DNA of 64,000 bases from Methylophilaceae bacterium. Its GTDB lineage: Bacteria; Pseudomonadota; Gammaproteobacteria; Burkholderiales; Methylophilaceae. The stretch is taken from positions 372,001-436,000 of the forward strand of contig CAJPFK010000001.1 of NCBI GenBank assembly GCA_905339275.1. Reading direction: 5' to 3'. Within the stretch, counting starts at the first letter, position 1. Each line of letters opens with the position of its first letter. A model generated the notes under the pieces. It did not search any database. It had not been told where the DNA came from and saw only the letters and a program-made list of their open reading frames with translations. The translations under genes were made by a program, and so were the position numbers. This document shows, in pieces, positions 26,929-35,641 of the stretch.

Positions 26929-28998
26929 ATGCGCATGAGAATGATGGCATGGGGACTGATGGGGTTGGGCGTAGTCGGCAGTACGGTGGTTTACGCTGCC
27001 GATGGGAATGATCCGGCCCGGGATGGCCGGGAGATCGTGCTGCCGGTGGTGGATGTAGAGGGAGCGCTGGACATGGCGGCAAGGTACGCGGCGGCGCAAT
27101 CGACCGCCGCAACCCGCTTCGAGGCGGATAGCCTGGTCGTGCCGCAAAGCAGCCAGTCCATCAACTGGGCCATGATCCAGGACAGCGGCGCTGTCGATGT
27201 CGGCGACGTGCTGAAAAGCGTGCCTTCGGCATATACTGGCCATACCCGCCTCGCGCCGTTCACCAGTGCCTCGTGGAAGATTCGCGGCTTCGATGCTTCC
27301 GTCACCCGCAACGGTTTCCGGCAACTGTATTTCGAGGATGTCGACCAGTCTGCCTTCAGCAACGTCGAGCGGGTTGAAATCATCAAGGGGCCGGGTAGCG
27401 TCGCCCTCGGCATGGAAGGTCTGGGCGGCAGCATCCACATGGTGACCAGGCGGCCGGAGCATGATTTTGCCGGCAGCGCCCATGTCACCCTCGGCCAGTA
27501 CGATATGAAGACCGGGGGCTTCGATTTGACCGGCGCGATCGGCGACACCGGCCTCGGCATCCGCCTCAACGGCGAAATCGAGCGTTCCGGCACTTTCATC
27601 GATCATCAGGACATCGATCGCGACAACATCGCGCTGACCGCGACCTGGGACCGGGGCGGCGCCGTGCGCGCCTTCTTCATGGCCGAATACCAGCGACGCG
27701 AGACCTCACCCAATCCCGGCCTGCCGGTGGATTTCCGCGGCAAGCGCAGCACCTATCTGGGCGAGCCGGCGTTCGATTATCTCGATACCTGGTCGCCGCT
27801 GATTCAGGCCTGGCTGGAGATCGATATTGCCGAGAACTGGACGCTGAGTCCGCGCTACCAGCGTTTCGAGTTCAACGTCAACCAGCAGCAGGTGCGCCTG
27901 TCGGCGCCAATTGCCGGCGGGCTGGTCAGTCGCACCGGTCGGCACAATTTCCACGAGCGTGACATGACCGACACTTATGAGCTGGAGCTGAAAGGCCGTT
28001 TCGACCTTGCCGCCATGGCGCACCAGGTGAGCCTGGGCTATACGGCCGAGCGGCATGAATGGAAGGGTGACTGGTTCAATTATGTCGGTGTGACGCCAAT
28101 CAATCCGTACAACCCGGTCTATTCCAATGTGTTGCCGGCGACCGGGGCGCTCAGCACGTTCAGCGGCCAGGCGGATACCGACGAATTTTACCTGCAGGAC
28201 CTCATCAAGCTGACCGACCGCCTCAATCTGCTGCTTGGCCTGCGCCATGTCGAGAGCCGCATTGATACGCCCGACAGCAGCGATCAGGACGACCGCACCA
28301 ACACCTTCCAGATTGGCGCATCCTATCTGCTCGACCTGCAATGGTCGCTGTTTGCCGGCATGAGCACGGCGATGTCGGTGGAAGGCGTCGTCGGCGGTCT
28401 CTCTGCCGATAACAAGCCGTTCGAGCCGCAGCGCAGCCGCCAGCGCGAGATCGGCATCAAGCACCAGTCGGAAAAATGGAGCGGCAGCCTGTCGCTGTTT
28501 CACATCCTGTTCGAGAATGCCACCACGGCCGATCCGGCCAATCCGGGGTTCAACATCCAGAGCGGCGAACAGCGTGCCCGCGGCGTAGAGCTGGAAGGCG
28601 CATGGCAGGCGACGCCGGACTGGTATCTCAGCGGCGGCCTAGCCTATATCGATGCCGAGATCACCAAGAGCAACAACGGCGATGCCGGCAACCGCCTGGG
28701 CAACATCGCGCACCTGCAGGCCAATCTATGGAGCCGCTACCGCATCGCACCGAACGTGCACGTCGGCTTTGGCGCCAACCATGTCGGTGAGCGCTACGGC
28801 ACCATTTCCAATACCTACAAGCTGCCGTCCTACACCACGGTGGATGCCTCGCTGGCTTGGCAGATCGACCCGCGCCTGAAGACGGAGCTGTTCGTGCAGA
28901 ATCTGTTCGACAAGGCGTATTACACGGGCAGTAATAACTTTTCCGTGTACCGGGGCGATCCCCTCACCGCCTACCTGAGGATGATGGTGGATTTCTGA
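26929..28998 (+). CDS. TonB-dependent outer-membrane receptor, siderophore-receptor type
   Basis: 689 residues from the ATG at 26929, which has GGAGG nine bases upstream; a longer open frame upstream runs through the operator region and is not used. A signal peptide (about 1-24) is followed by a plug domain (SAYTGHTRLAP, WKIRGFDASVTRNG, VERVEIIKGPGSVALGMEGLGG) and a beta barrel ending in YLRMMVDF with a terminal Phe. The barrel wording resembles ferric-siderophore receptors, but the substrate is not shown. It is transcribed with the propeller protein 13 bases downstream. Confidence 0.88.
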   Translation: MRMRMMAWGLMGLGVVGSTVVYAADGNDPARDGREIVLPVVDVEGALDMAARYAAAQSTAATRFEADSLVVPQSSQSINWAMIQDSGAVDVGDVLKSVPSAYTGHTRLAPFTSASWKIRGFDASVTRNGFRQLYFEDVDQSAFSNVERVEIIKGPGSVALGMEGLGGSIHMVTRRPEHDFAGSAHVTLGQYDMKTGGFDLTGAIGDTGLGIRLNGEIERSGTFIDHQDIDRDNIALTATWDRGGAVRAFFMAEYQRRETSPNPGLPVDFRGKRSTYLGEPAFDYLDTWSPLIQAWLEIDIAENWTLSPRYQRFEFNVNQQQVRLSAPIAGGLVSRTGRHNFHERDMTDTYELELKGRFDLAAMAHQVSLGYTAERHEWKGDWFNYVGVTPINPYNPVYSNVLPATGALSTFSGQADTDEFYLQDLIKLTDRLNLLLGLRHVESRIDTPDSSDQDDRTNTFQIGASYLLDLQWSLFAGMSTAMSVEGVVGGLSADNKPFEPQRSRQREIGIKHQSEKWSGSLSLFHILFENATTADPANPGFNIQSGEQRARGVELEGAWQATPDWYLSGGLAYIDAEITKSNNGDAGNRLGNIAHLQANLWSRYRIAPNVHVGFGANHVGERYGTISNTYKLPSYTTVDASLAWQIDPRLKTELFVQNLFDKAYYTGSNNFSVYRGDPLTAYLRMMVDF

Positions 28999-29011
28999 TG
29001 CAGATGCGCAG

Positions 29012-30280
29012 ATGAAGCCGGATTTACGTAACCGCAGGATCGGCCCGGCCGGTATTCTGCTGATCGTGCTGCTGATGCTGGCTGCGGCCTGGAACTGGTG
29101 GCCGGTCGGCGACCACGTGCGCCTGACGCCGCTGGCTACGCCCGCTGCGGCTGATGCGCGTCTGCCCCGGTTTGCTGCGATTCCCGGTGGAGGCGCCATC
29201 CTCAGTTGGGTCGAGCCGGACGGCGACGGCCATGTGCTGAAATTCGGCGTGTTGCGCGATGGCCAATGGCTGCGGCAGGGTACCGTCGCCAGCGGGCAGG
29301 GATGGTTCGTCAACTGGTCCGACTTTCCTTCCGTTGTCGCCGTCAAGGGCGATTTCTGGGTCGCGCACTGGCTGGTCAGCCAGCCCGGCGGGCAGGTCTA
29401 CGATTACGATATCGCGCTGGCGGTCTCCAGCGATGCAGGCCGGAGCTGGCGCGAGATTGGCCCGCCGCACCGGGACGGGACAGCAGCGGAGCACGGTTTT
29501 GCTGTCATCTTTACCGACCGGGATGCGGCCGGTATCGTCTGGCTCGATGGTCGCGAGTATTTTGAGCCGGCGCAGCGCGCGTTCAACCCGGGCAAGTCCG
29601 GCAACTTCGCGCTGCGCTTTACCCGTATATTTGCCGACGGCAGCATGGCGCCGGAACAGGTGCTGGACGACAACACCTGCACCTGCTGCTGGCCCGCAGT
29701 GGCCAGCCTGCCGACAGGTTCGATCGTCGCCTGGCGCGGGCGCACCGATGGCGAGATACGGGATAACCGCATTGCTGTCCTGCACGACGGCGCCTGGTCA
29801 AAACCTGCAGGGCTGGGAGGGGAGCAATGGAAAATCGCCGGTTGCCCGGTCAACGGCCCGGCACTGGCGGCCCGTGAAAATCAGGTGCTGGCGGCCTGGT
29901 TCACCGCCGCAGATGATCGCCCGCGGGTACGTGCCGCGCTGTCGGCCGATGGCGGGCAATCGTTCGCCCCGGCCTTCGATCTCGACGACCGGCGGCCGCT
30001 GGGTCGTATTGCCGCGCTGTGGCTGGATGACAGCCATGCGCTGGTATCGTGGATGGCTGCGCCCCGGGATGAAAAAACATCCGCGCTGGTGGTGCGCAGC
30101 ATCGACAGGGACGGCGGCACTGGCAGCAGTATTCGCCTGGAGGCATTGAGCGCCGGGCGCGATTCCGGCGTGCCTCAGATGCTGCGCGACGGCGCCAGGG
30201 TCTATTTTGCCTGGACGGATAAGGCGCCTCAGTTCGGCATTCGAGCCGGATATATCCCGGTTTCGGCACTGCTGCCGTAA
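29012..30280 (+). CDS. Membrane-anchored sialidase-like beta-propeller with a CxCC motif
   Basis: 422 residues: an N-terminal transmembrane or signal anchor (about 12-30), then repeated beta-propeller blades with Asp-box-like SSDAGRSW and SADGGQSFAP, as in sialidase/BNR proteins. The catalytic residues of true sialidases are not recognisable. A conspicuous CTCC sequence (Cys223, 225, 226) sits in a loop followed by WP; such a cluster could bind metal or form disulfides. Because it follows a TonB receptor and lies near an OprC-like copper receptor, a periplasmic metal role is possible (inference). Confidence 0.65.
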   Translation: MKPDLRNRRIGPAGILLIVLLMLAAAWNWWPVGDHVRLTPLATPAAADARLPRFAAIPGGGAILSWVEPDGDGHVLKFGVLRDGQWLRQGTVASGQGWFVNWSDFPSVVAVKGDFWVAHWLVSQPGGQVYDYDIALAVSSDAGRSWREIGPPHRDGTAAEHGFAVIFTDRDAAGIVWLDGREYFEPAQRAFNPGKSGNFALRFTRIFADGSMAPEQVLDDNTCTCCWPAVASLPTGSIVAWRGRTDGEIRDNRIAVLHDGAWSKPAGLGGEQWKIAGCPVNGPALAARENQVLAAWFTAADDRPRVRAALSADGGQSFAPAFDLDDRRPLGRIAALWLDDSHALVSWMAAPRDEKTSALVVRSIDRDGGTGSSIRLEALSAGRDSGVPQMLRDGARVYFAWTDKAPQFGIRAGYIPVSALLP

Positions 30281-30308
30281 CCCGGCTTTACTGGTGCATC
30301 TTTGCGGG

Positions 30309-30325
30309 TGCGGCAATATGTCACA
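30309..30325. promoter_or_regulatory. RegA-like operator 3
   Basis: TGCGGCA-ATA-TGTCACA lies between the propeller gene and the small membrane protein gene, 61 bp before the latter's start. It is nearly identical to the site at 26846. Confidence 0.65.
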
Positions 30326-30385
30326 TGTTCCCGGCGAGGCATACGCCCTACAATCCATCGCATATCGATTGATATGGAATACACC

Positions 30386-30772
30386 ATGAATGCTGAAGAA
30401 ATCGGCGGCTGCCAGCAGAGACGGGCTGCCCAGATTTTCAATCAGGCATCGATTATAGCGGTACTTGTTCCACCCTTGATATTGCTGTGGATTGCTGCCT
30501 CAATATTCGTTTATGCCTCCCTGATCCGGCACCCCAATCCGCGCGTGGCCGATTACCTGCGGCCTGCCGGATATCGCTTTTACGGGCTTGTAGGCTCGCT
30601 GGCCGTTTTGTTGAATTTTACTGAGCTGATACGTCACTGGTTTCCCAATGTGCAGGCCATGTGGCTGTTCATCTGGGTCATGTCGATGCTGGTGGTGATT
30701 CCCTATGGTGTCCGGGATATTCTGCGGGCCGGGCGCGAAGCCTGGCCGGTACTGCGATGGGTCGAGGACTGA
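30386..30772 (+). CDS. Small membrane protein with about three transmembrane helices
   Basis: 128 residues (an in-frame ATG at 30374 is equally possible). Hydrophobic helices lie at about 20-45, 63-80 and 90-108, and the C-terminus is charged. I do not recognise a family. It is preceded by its own RegA-like operator and followed after three bases by a DUF2244 gene, so the two are probably co-transcribed under redox control. Confidence 0.6.
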   Translation: MNAEEIGGCQQRRAAQIFNQASIIAVLVPPLILLWIAASIFVYASLIRHPNPRVADYLRPAGYRFYGLVGSLAVLLNFTELIRHWFPNVQAMWLFIWVMSMLVVIPYGVRDILRAGREAWPVLRWVED

Positions 30773-30775
30773 TGG

Positions 30776-31234
30776 ATGGTGTTTGACGTGCAGTACGACG
30801 ATGCCCAGGATGTATTTCTCACCATTTCCCGGCCCAATGCTTCGCTGACAGTGCAGGAAACCGCCTGCCTGTGTTCGATGGGAGCGATATACCTTGTTTT
30901 TATTTCGGTGATCTTTGCATGGGCGGGTGCGTGGCCTGTCCCGGTATTCGGCCTGTTGGTCCTGGCGGCGCTGGCAGGCGACCTTGAGCGGCTGAGCATT
31001 TGCGGAGACCGCGTGCTGGTGGAAATCGTCGAAGCGGATCTTTGGCGACGATATGAATGTAGCGCATATTGGACGCGTGTGGTCGCGGATATGATGCCGA
31101 ACGGTGATTGCCGGGCGCTTGCCTTGTGCTCTCGAGGGGTAAGGATCGTGCTGGGACGCCATCTTTGCGGCGATGAGAAGCGTGAACTGGCCCATGCCTT
31201 GCAAAAACGGCTTGGGGGTGGGTTCAGGTCATAG
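30776..31234 (+). CDS. DUF2244-like membrane protein
   Basis: 152 residues with two hydrophobic helices (about 28-48 and 50-68) and a soluble C-terminal part (RVLVEIVEADLWRRYEC, IVLGRHLCGDEKRELAHAL) that matches the DUF2244 pattern. DUF2244 genes often lie near cytochrome oxidase genes, but no function is established. It starts three bases after the preceding small membrane protein. Confidence 0.6.
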   Translation: MVFDVQYDDAQDVFLTISRPNASLTVQETACLCSMGAIYLVFISVIFAWAGAWPVPVFGLLVLAALAGDLERLSICGDRVLVEIVEADLWRRYECSAYWTRVVADMMPNGDCRALALCSRGVRIVLGRHLCGDEKRELAHALQKRLGGGFRS

Positions 31235-31239
31235 CTACC

Positions 31240-31256
31240 TGCGACAACATGTCGCA
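31240..31256. promoter_or_regulatory. RegA-like operator 4
   Basis: TGCGACA-ACA-TGTCGCA, a perfect 7-3-7 palindrome, 64 bp upstream of the copper-type receptor start. Confidence 0.7.
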
Positions 31257-31319
31257 TTCCGGCATTGAAGCAGGTTACCTATAATCCGGGCTCTTGCCAT
31301 TTGTCGCGGAGCATTGATT

Positions 31320-33551
31320 GTGAAGTTGAAACGTATCGCCCTTTTCGTCGCCGGTTATTTTTCCATGGTTCCTGCTGCTTATGCCGAACATGCCATTCTT
31401 GCTCCGGAGGTCGTCGTGCTGGAGTCGGAGTTGCAGCCTCTGCCGTCACTGACGGATTCGACCCTCTCGCAGCCTGAACTGGAACGGCTGCGCAACAACA
31501 GCAGCGACACAGCGTCGCTGCTCGACGGCCAGCCCGGCATCAGCCTCTACCGCGCCGGCGGCGTATCCAGCCTGCCTTCCATCCACGGCCTGGCGGATGA
31601 CCGCATCCGCATCAAGGTCGATGGCATGGATCTGATCTCGGCCTGTGCCAACCACATGAACCCGCCGCTTTCCTACATCGATCCGGCCAATGTCGAGAAA
31701 ATCAGGGTGTTCGCCGGCATCACGCCGGTCAGCCTGGGCGGCGACAGCATTGGCGGCACCATCACGGTCGATTCGGCCGTGCCGGAATTCGCAGCCTCTG
31801 CCGGTGAGCTGTTGCTGAAAGGCCGCGCCTCCACGTTCTATCGCAGCAACAATGATGCGCGCGGCATCAATCTTTCCACGACGGTTGCAAGCGATGTGCT
31901 TTCTGTACGCTATACCGGTTCTATCGTGGAGGCCAACAATTACAGGGCGGGCGGCAATTTCAAGCCGGCCGGGCTGGCAGCCAATGGCCGTGGCTGGCTG
32001 GATGGCGATGAAGTCGGGTCATCACGATATAAATCGGAGAACCATGCGCTTGCCTTCGGTCTGCGGCATGAGAACCACCTGCTGGAACTGAAGCTCGGCG
32101 TGCAGAACATTCCTTACCAGGGGTTTCCCAACCAGCGCATGGATATGACCGACAACGACAGCGAGCAGGTCAATCTGCGTTATACCGGCCAGTACGACTG
32201 GGGTAAGCTGAAGGCCGGCATCTATCGCGAGCAAACACGGCACAGCATGAATTTCGGTAAGGACAAGCAGTTCTGGTATGGCAATGCGCCTGGCATGCCC
32301 ATGGAGACGGAAGGTAGCAATACCGGTGTTACCGTCAGGGGCGATGTCGTACTGTCCGAACGTGACATATTGCGCATAGGAACCGAATACCAGCGCTACC
32401 GCCTGGATGACTGGTGGCCGGCATCGGGCACTGGCATGATGATGTCACCCGACACGTTTTATAACATCAACGACGGTGAGCGCGACCGCTATGCCGTGTT
32501 CGGCGAATGGGAAGCGCGCTGGAACCGGCAATGGGTCACGCAGCTTGGCGCGCGACACGAATCCGTGCGCATGGATACCGGCACGGTACAAGGCTATAAC
32601 ACGATGGGCGGGATGATGGGTTACGGCGACCCGGCCAATCCTGCCAGTATTCCGGGGCGCTTCAATGCGGCGGATCGCAGCGAAACCGATAGGAACCTCG
32701 ACCTGACCGCGCTGGCGCGCTACACGCCGGATGCGCAACAGATCTATGAGGCCGGTTATGCAATGAAAACGCGCTCGCCCAACCTTTACGAGCGTTATAC
32801 CTGGGCCAATAGCAACACCATGGTAATGAACATGAACAACTGGTACGGCGACGGCAACGGCTATGTCGGCAACCTGAATCTCGATCCTGAGGTTGCCCAC
32901 ACCCTGAGTGTTTCCGCCAATTGGCACGATGCGGCGCAGGAAAGCTGGGGCATGAAAATTACACCGTATTACACCTACATCAACGACTATATTGATGCAG
33001 TAGCCTGTAGCGAGGTCGGCAAGGCCTGTCCGGCGCGTACGGATGGCTTCGTCAACCTCAGCCTGGACAACCAGCGGGCTCGCATCTACGGTATCGACCT
33101 GTCCGGCCAGGTGTCGCTGGTGAGCGGCGGCAGCTACGGCAGCCTGGGATTAAAAGGCCTGGTAAGCTACACTAGGGGCAGGAACCTTTCCTCCGGCGGC
33201 GACCTGTATCGCATCATGCCGCTCAACATGAAGCTGGCGCTGGATCACCGTTTCGGTGCCTGGAGCAACACGCTGGAACTCAAACTGGTGGATGCCCGGA
33301 CGCGCGTGCAGGATGTGCGTAAGGAACTGCCGGCATCCGGCTACGGGCTGCTCAATTTCTACAGCAGCTATGAATGGAAGCGGGTGCGTCTCGATGTCGG
33401 CATCGAAAACCTGCTGGACAAGGGTTACGACGACCCGCTGGGCGGTGCGTATATCGGCCAGGGGGCAACCATGGGGACAGGCGTGCTCCATGGAACTGCC
33501 GTGCCCGGCATGGGGCGGTCGATCAATACCAGCCTGACCGTTAAATTCTAG
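31320..33551 (+). CDS. OprC-like TonB-dependent copper receptor
   Basis: 743 residues from a GTG at 31320 with GCGGAG eight bases upstream; a TTG at 31314 is too close to that site. A signal peptide ends near AYA-EH. The plug domain contains SACANHMNPPLSYIDP, matching the CxxxM copper site and the HMNPPLSYI wording of the copper importer OprC/NosA, and VEKIRVFAGITPVSLGGDSIGG. The barrel is rich in methionine (NTMGGMMG, NTMVMNMNN), as expected for copper capture, and ends in SLTVKF. It probably imports copper across the outer membrane, with expression set by redox through the operator at 31240. Confidence 0.85.
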   Translation: MKLKRIALFVAGYFSMVPAAYAEHAILAPEVVVLESELQPLPSLTDSTLSQPELERLRNNSSDTASLLDGQPGISLYRAGGVSSLPSIHGLADDRIRIKVDGMDLISACANHMNPPLSYIDPANVEKIRVFAGITPVSLGGDSIGGTITVDSAVPEFAASAGELLLKGRASTFYRSNNDARGINLSTTVASDVLSVRYTGSIVEANNYRAGGNFKPAGLAANGRGWLDGDEVGSSRYKSENHALAFGLRHENHLLELKLGVQNIPYQGFPNQRMDMTDNDSEQVNLRYTGQYDWGKLKAGIYREQTRHSMNFGKDKQFWYGNAPGMPMETEGSNTGVTVRGDVVLSERDILRIGTEYQRYRLDDWWPASGTGMMMSPDTFYNINDGERDRYAVFGEWEARWNRQWVTQLGARHESVRMDTGTVQGYNTMGGMMGYGDPANPASIPGRFNAADRSETDRNLDLTALARYTPDAQQIYEAGYAMKTRSPNLYERYTWANSNTMVMNMNNWYGDGNGYVGNLNLDPEVAHTLSVSANWHDAAQESWGMKITPYYTYINDYIDAVACSEVGKACPARTDGFVNLSLDNQRARIYGIDLSGQVSLVSGGSYGSLGLKGLVSYTRGRNLSSGGDLYRIMPLNMKLALDHRFGAWSNTLELKLVDARTRVQDVRKELPASGYGLLNFYSSYEWKRVRLDVGIENLLDKGYDDPLGGAYIGQGATMGTGVLHGTAVPGMGRSINTSLTVKF

Positions 33552-33571
33552 GCAAAGCCCGCTTCGGTCGG

Positions 33572-33610
33572 CAACAAAAAACCGCTGGAGATACTGGCGG
33601 TTTTTTGTTG
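33572..33610. terminator. Bidirectional terminator between receptor gene and recQ
   Basis: CAACAAAAAACCGC (33572-33585) pairs with GCGGTTTTTTGTTG (33597-33610) around an 11-base loop. It gives a T-run on both strands and serves the convergent genes. Confidence 0.9.
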
Positions 33611-33667
33611 CCCTCTGCGGTCAAGTGCGATTGGTTTTTGTGTTGCAGCAGCTTTTTTCCTGTAAGG

Positions 33668-35491
33668 TCAGCCTTCCAGCACTTCCAGGAACGCATCCCC
33701 ATAGCGCATCAGCTTGGCCTGCCCGACGCCGCTGATCTGCGCCATCTCGTCCAGCGTCTGTGGGCGGCGGTTGAGGATTTCCAGCAGCGTGCTGTCGTGA
33801 AAAATCACGTAAGGCGGCACGCCCTGTTCGCGCGCAAGTGCCATGCGCTTATCCTTGAGTGCCTGCCATAACGGGTCATCGTTGGCGCCGGCATAGGCTT
33901 CCCGCGCCATGGCACCGCGTTCGGCTTTGCTGCTTTTGCGCCTGGCTGGCTCGACATCGCGCCGCAGCCAGACTTCCTGCTGTCCCTTGAGCACCGGACG
34001 CGCCGCTTCGGCGAGTTTCAGCCCGCCGTAGGCCGCCATGTCGGCTTCCAGAAAACCGCCTGCCACCAGCTGGCGGAACACGCTGCTCCATTGCGCCTGG
34101 TTCAGCGCCTCGCCGATACCGTAGGTGGACAGCGTGTGATGGTTGAATTGCGCGATCTTCTCGGTTTTCTTGCCGAGCAGCACGTCGATCAGGTGCACGA
34201 CACCGAATCTCTGTCCTGTACGATAAACGCATGAGAGCGCCATCTGTGCCGCCTGCGTGGCATCCCAGGTATCGACAGGTTGCAGGCAGTTGTCGCACTG
34301 GCCGCAATCGCCGGGGTGCTCCTCGCCGAAGTAGCGCAGGATGGTCTGGTGGCGGCAGGCGGTGGATTCGCAGAAGCCGAGCAGCGCATCCAGCTTGCGC
34401 CGTTCCACCCGCTTTCTTTCCTCGGGGGCGTCGCCCGAATCCAGCATCTGCCGCATGCTCACCACATCGCCCAAGCCGTAGGCCATCCAAGCATTGGCGG
34501 GCAGGCCGTCGCGTCCGGCGCGCCCGGTTTCCTGGTAATAGCCTTCCATGCTCTTGGGCAGGTCGAGGTGGGCGACAAAGCGCACATTGGGTTTGTCTAT
34601 GCCCATGCCAAAGGCCACGGTCGCCACCATGATGATGCCTTCCTCGCGCAGAAACCGTCGCTGGTTCGCATTGCGGGTCGCCGCATCCAGCCCGGCATGG
34701 TAAGGCAATGCATCCCATCCGCGCTCCTTGAGCCAGGCGGCGGTTTCCTCGACCTTCTTGCGCGAAAGGCAATAGACGATGCCCGCATCGTTCGGGTGCT
34801 CGGCTTCCAGAAAGGCTTCCAGTTGCTGTCGGGCATTGGCTTTCTGCGTCACGCGGTAACGGATGTTAGGCCGGTCGAAGCTGGAGACGAACTGCCGCGC
34901 ATCCTCCAGCGCCAGCCGTTCGACGATCTCGGCACGCGTCGGCGCATCCGCCGTGGCCGTCAGCGCGATGCGCGGCACCTTCGGAAAGCGCTCGTGCAGC
35001 ACGGTCAGCCCACGGTATTCCGGCCGGAAATCATGCCCCCATTGTGAAACGCAATGCGCTTCGTCAATGGCAAACAAGGCAAGCCCGGGCCCGGATTCGA
35101 TCTGTTCCAGCGTCGAGAGAAAATTCGGCAGCAGCAACCTTTCGGGCGCAACGTACAGCATATCCAGCTCGCCGCGATGCATCCGGCTCAACACCGCACG
35201 CGCGGCATCGGCATCCAGGCTGGAATTCAGGAATGCCGCCCTGACGCCCAGTTGCTGCAGGGCATCAACCTGGTCCTGCATCAACGCAATCAACGGCGAA
35301 ACAATGATCGCCACACCATCGCGCAGCAAGGCGGGAACCTGATAACACAACGACTTGCCGCCCCCGGTCGGCATCAGCACCAAAGCATCGCCCCCCGCGG
35401 CGACATGCTCGACAATGGCCTGCTGCGCGCCGCGAAAAGCGGAATAACCGAAGATTTCTTGCAGAATTTGATGGGGGTTTCTAGTGGACAT
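33668..35491 (-). CDS. recQ: ATP-dependent DNA helicase RecQ
   Basis: 607 residues, normal for RecQ. Walker [17 protein letters not shown] box [15 protein letters not shown], motif VI region [12 protein letters not shown], the zinc-binding cysteines (CESTACRH ... CGQCDNC), an RQC winged-helix domain and a C-terminal HRDC domain ([15 protein letters not shown]). It unwinds recombination intermediates and stalled forks. It borders the AT-rich defence island but has the GC content of the chromosome, so it is probably part of the host backbone. Confidence 0.96.
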   Translation of the reverse strand: MSTRNPHQILQEIFGYSAFRGAQQAIVEHVAAGGDALVLMPTGGGKSLCYQVPALLRDGVAIIVSPLIALMQDQVDALQQLGVRAAFLNSSLDADAARAVLSRMHRGELDMLYVAPERLLLPNFLSTLEQIESGPGLALFAIDEAHCVSQWGHDFRPEYRGLTVLHERFPKVPRIALTATADAPTRAEIVERLALEDARQFVSSFDRPNIRYRVTQKANARQQLEAFLEAEHPNDAGIVYCLSRKKVEETAAWLKERGWDALPYHAGLDAATRNANQRRFLREEGIIMVATVAFGMGIDKPNVRFVAHLDLPKSMEGYYQETGRAGRDGLPANAWMAYGLGDVVSMRQMLDSGDAPEERKRVERRKLDALLGFCESTACRHQTILRYFGEEHPGDCGQCDNCLQPVDTWDATQAAQMALSCVYRTGQRFGVVHLIDVLLGKKTEKIAQFNHHTLSTYGIGEALNQAQWSSVFRQLVAGGFLEADMAAYGGLKLAEAARPVLKGQQEVWLRRDVEPARRKSSKAERGAMAREAYAGANDDPLWQALKDKRMALAREQGVPPYVIFHDSTLLEILNRRPQTLDEMAQISGVGQAKLMRYGDAFLEVLEG

Positions 35492-35641
35492 TGATTATGT
35501 TGCGAGGATTACAGAGGTAATAAGATTAAATTAGAATGCAGAGAGACTGGGAAAAGATTTTTGTAAATTCTTTTCCCTTCGCTCAAGCTAGTAAAAGCGA
35601 GGCACACACGTTGCTACTTTGCGGATTTTGTGAAATTCCCT

